From assembly GCA_015486915.1 (NCBI GenBank), contig WFQS01000093.1:1-5954 (forward strand): a DNA stretch of 5,954 nucleotides, in the 5' to 3' direction. The DNA comes from Desulfobacteraceae bacterium. GTDB taxonomy: Bacteria; Desulfobacterota; Desulfobacteria; Desulfobacterales; Desulfobacteraceae. Positions 5,898 to 5,954 of this stretch are shown here, one piece after another; the stretch's first letter is position 1; each line of letters starts with the position of its first letter. The translations under genes and the position numbers were made by a program. The notes under the pieces were generated by a model that did not search any database, was not told where the DNA came from, and saw only the letters and a list, made by a program, of their open reading frames with translations.

Positions 5898-5954
5898 TAT
5901 GTTTCCCTTATCATCTTTCTTTATTTTTTTTAATATGAAACTCCTGTAAAGTAC
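5898..5954 (-). other. Upstream flank of the zinc-ribbon gene, possibly including the end of a preceding gene
   Basis: These 57 bases hold the ribosome site of the zinc-ribbon gene (AAGGGA). Two other minus-strand frames end in stop codons here (TAA at 5932-5930 and TGA at 5913-5911), either of which could be the 3' end of an upstream gene. Too little is visible to identify one. Confidence 0.3.

Overview
The window reads as a chromosomal housekeeping region of an anaerobic, sulfate-reducer-like Desulfobacterota (deltaproteobacterium), most likely Desulfobacterales. The reasons are the sequence character of the proteins, a minimal two-gene SufC/SufB iron-sulfur operon typical of anaerobes, the zinc-ribbon gene next to rnpB, and a long imperfect palindrome of a kind I recall from Desulfobacteraceae intergenic regions. 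The organism call is inference; no rRNA or other direct marker is present. Every convincing gene is on the minus strand, so transcription runs from high to low coordinates.

Layout in the direction of transcription. (1) 5897-5175: a 240-residue coiled-coil protein with a C-terminal four-cysteine zinc ribbon (CT398/DUF164 type). (2) 5147-4984: a 164-nt imperfect hairpin with a long closing stem, a roughly 20 x 20 nt internal bubble and a terminal stem-loop. It is not explained by any protein gene and resembles 6S RNA in overall architecture. (3) 4967-4559: rnpB, the class A RNase P RNA, with its 5' and 3' ends paired in P1 and followed by a T tract. (4) 4548-4440: a 109-bp imperfect palindrome, probably a dispersed repeat. 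(5) 4439-4307: a leader with a weak promoter candidate and a palindromic operator-like site. (6) 4306-3551 sufC, 3563-2370 sufB and 2351-1047 a protein with a C-terminal HPr-like domain. These three genes overlap or nearly touch and look like one operon. (7) 1046-691: an AT-rich intergenic stretch with short direct repeats and a small palindrome. (8) 690-1: ispD, cut by the window edge a few residues before its end and apparently lacking any ATG/GTG start at the expected position.

How the genes work together: SufC (ATPase) and SufB (scaffold) should form a minimal Fe-S cluster assembly machine with no SufD, SufS, SufE or SufU encoded here. The third gene has a histidine placed like the phosphorylated His of HPr, fused to about 330 residues I do not recognise. 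Its tight linkage to sufCB suggests, but does not prove, a regulatory or partner role. IspD feeds the MEP isoprenoid pathway, whose last two enzymes (IspG, IspH) are Fe-S proteins, but it is separated from the suf operon by about 360 bp. The points most worth a second look are the HPr fusion in the suf operon, the unassigned structured element beside rnpB, the non-canonical ispD start, and the C-terminal CxxC plus internal insertion in SufC.
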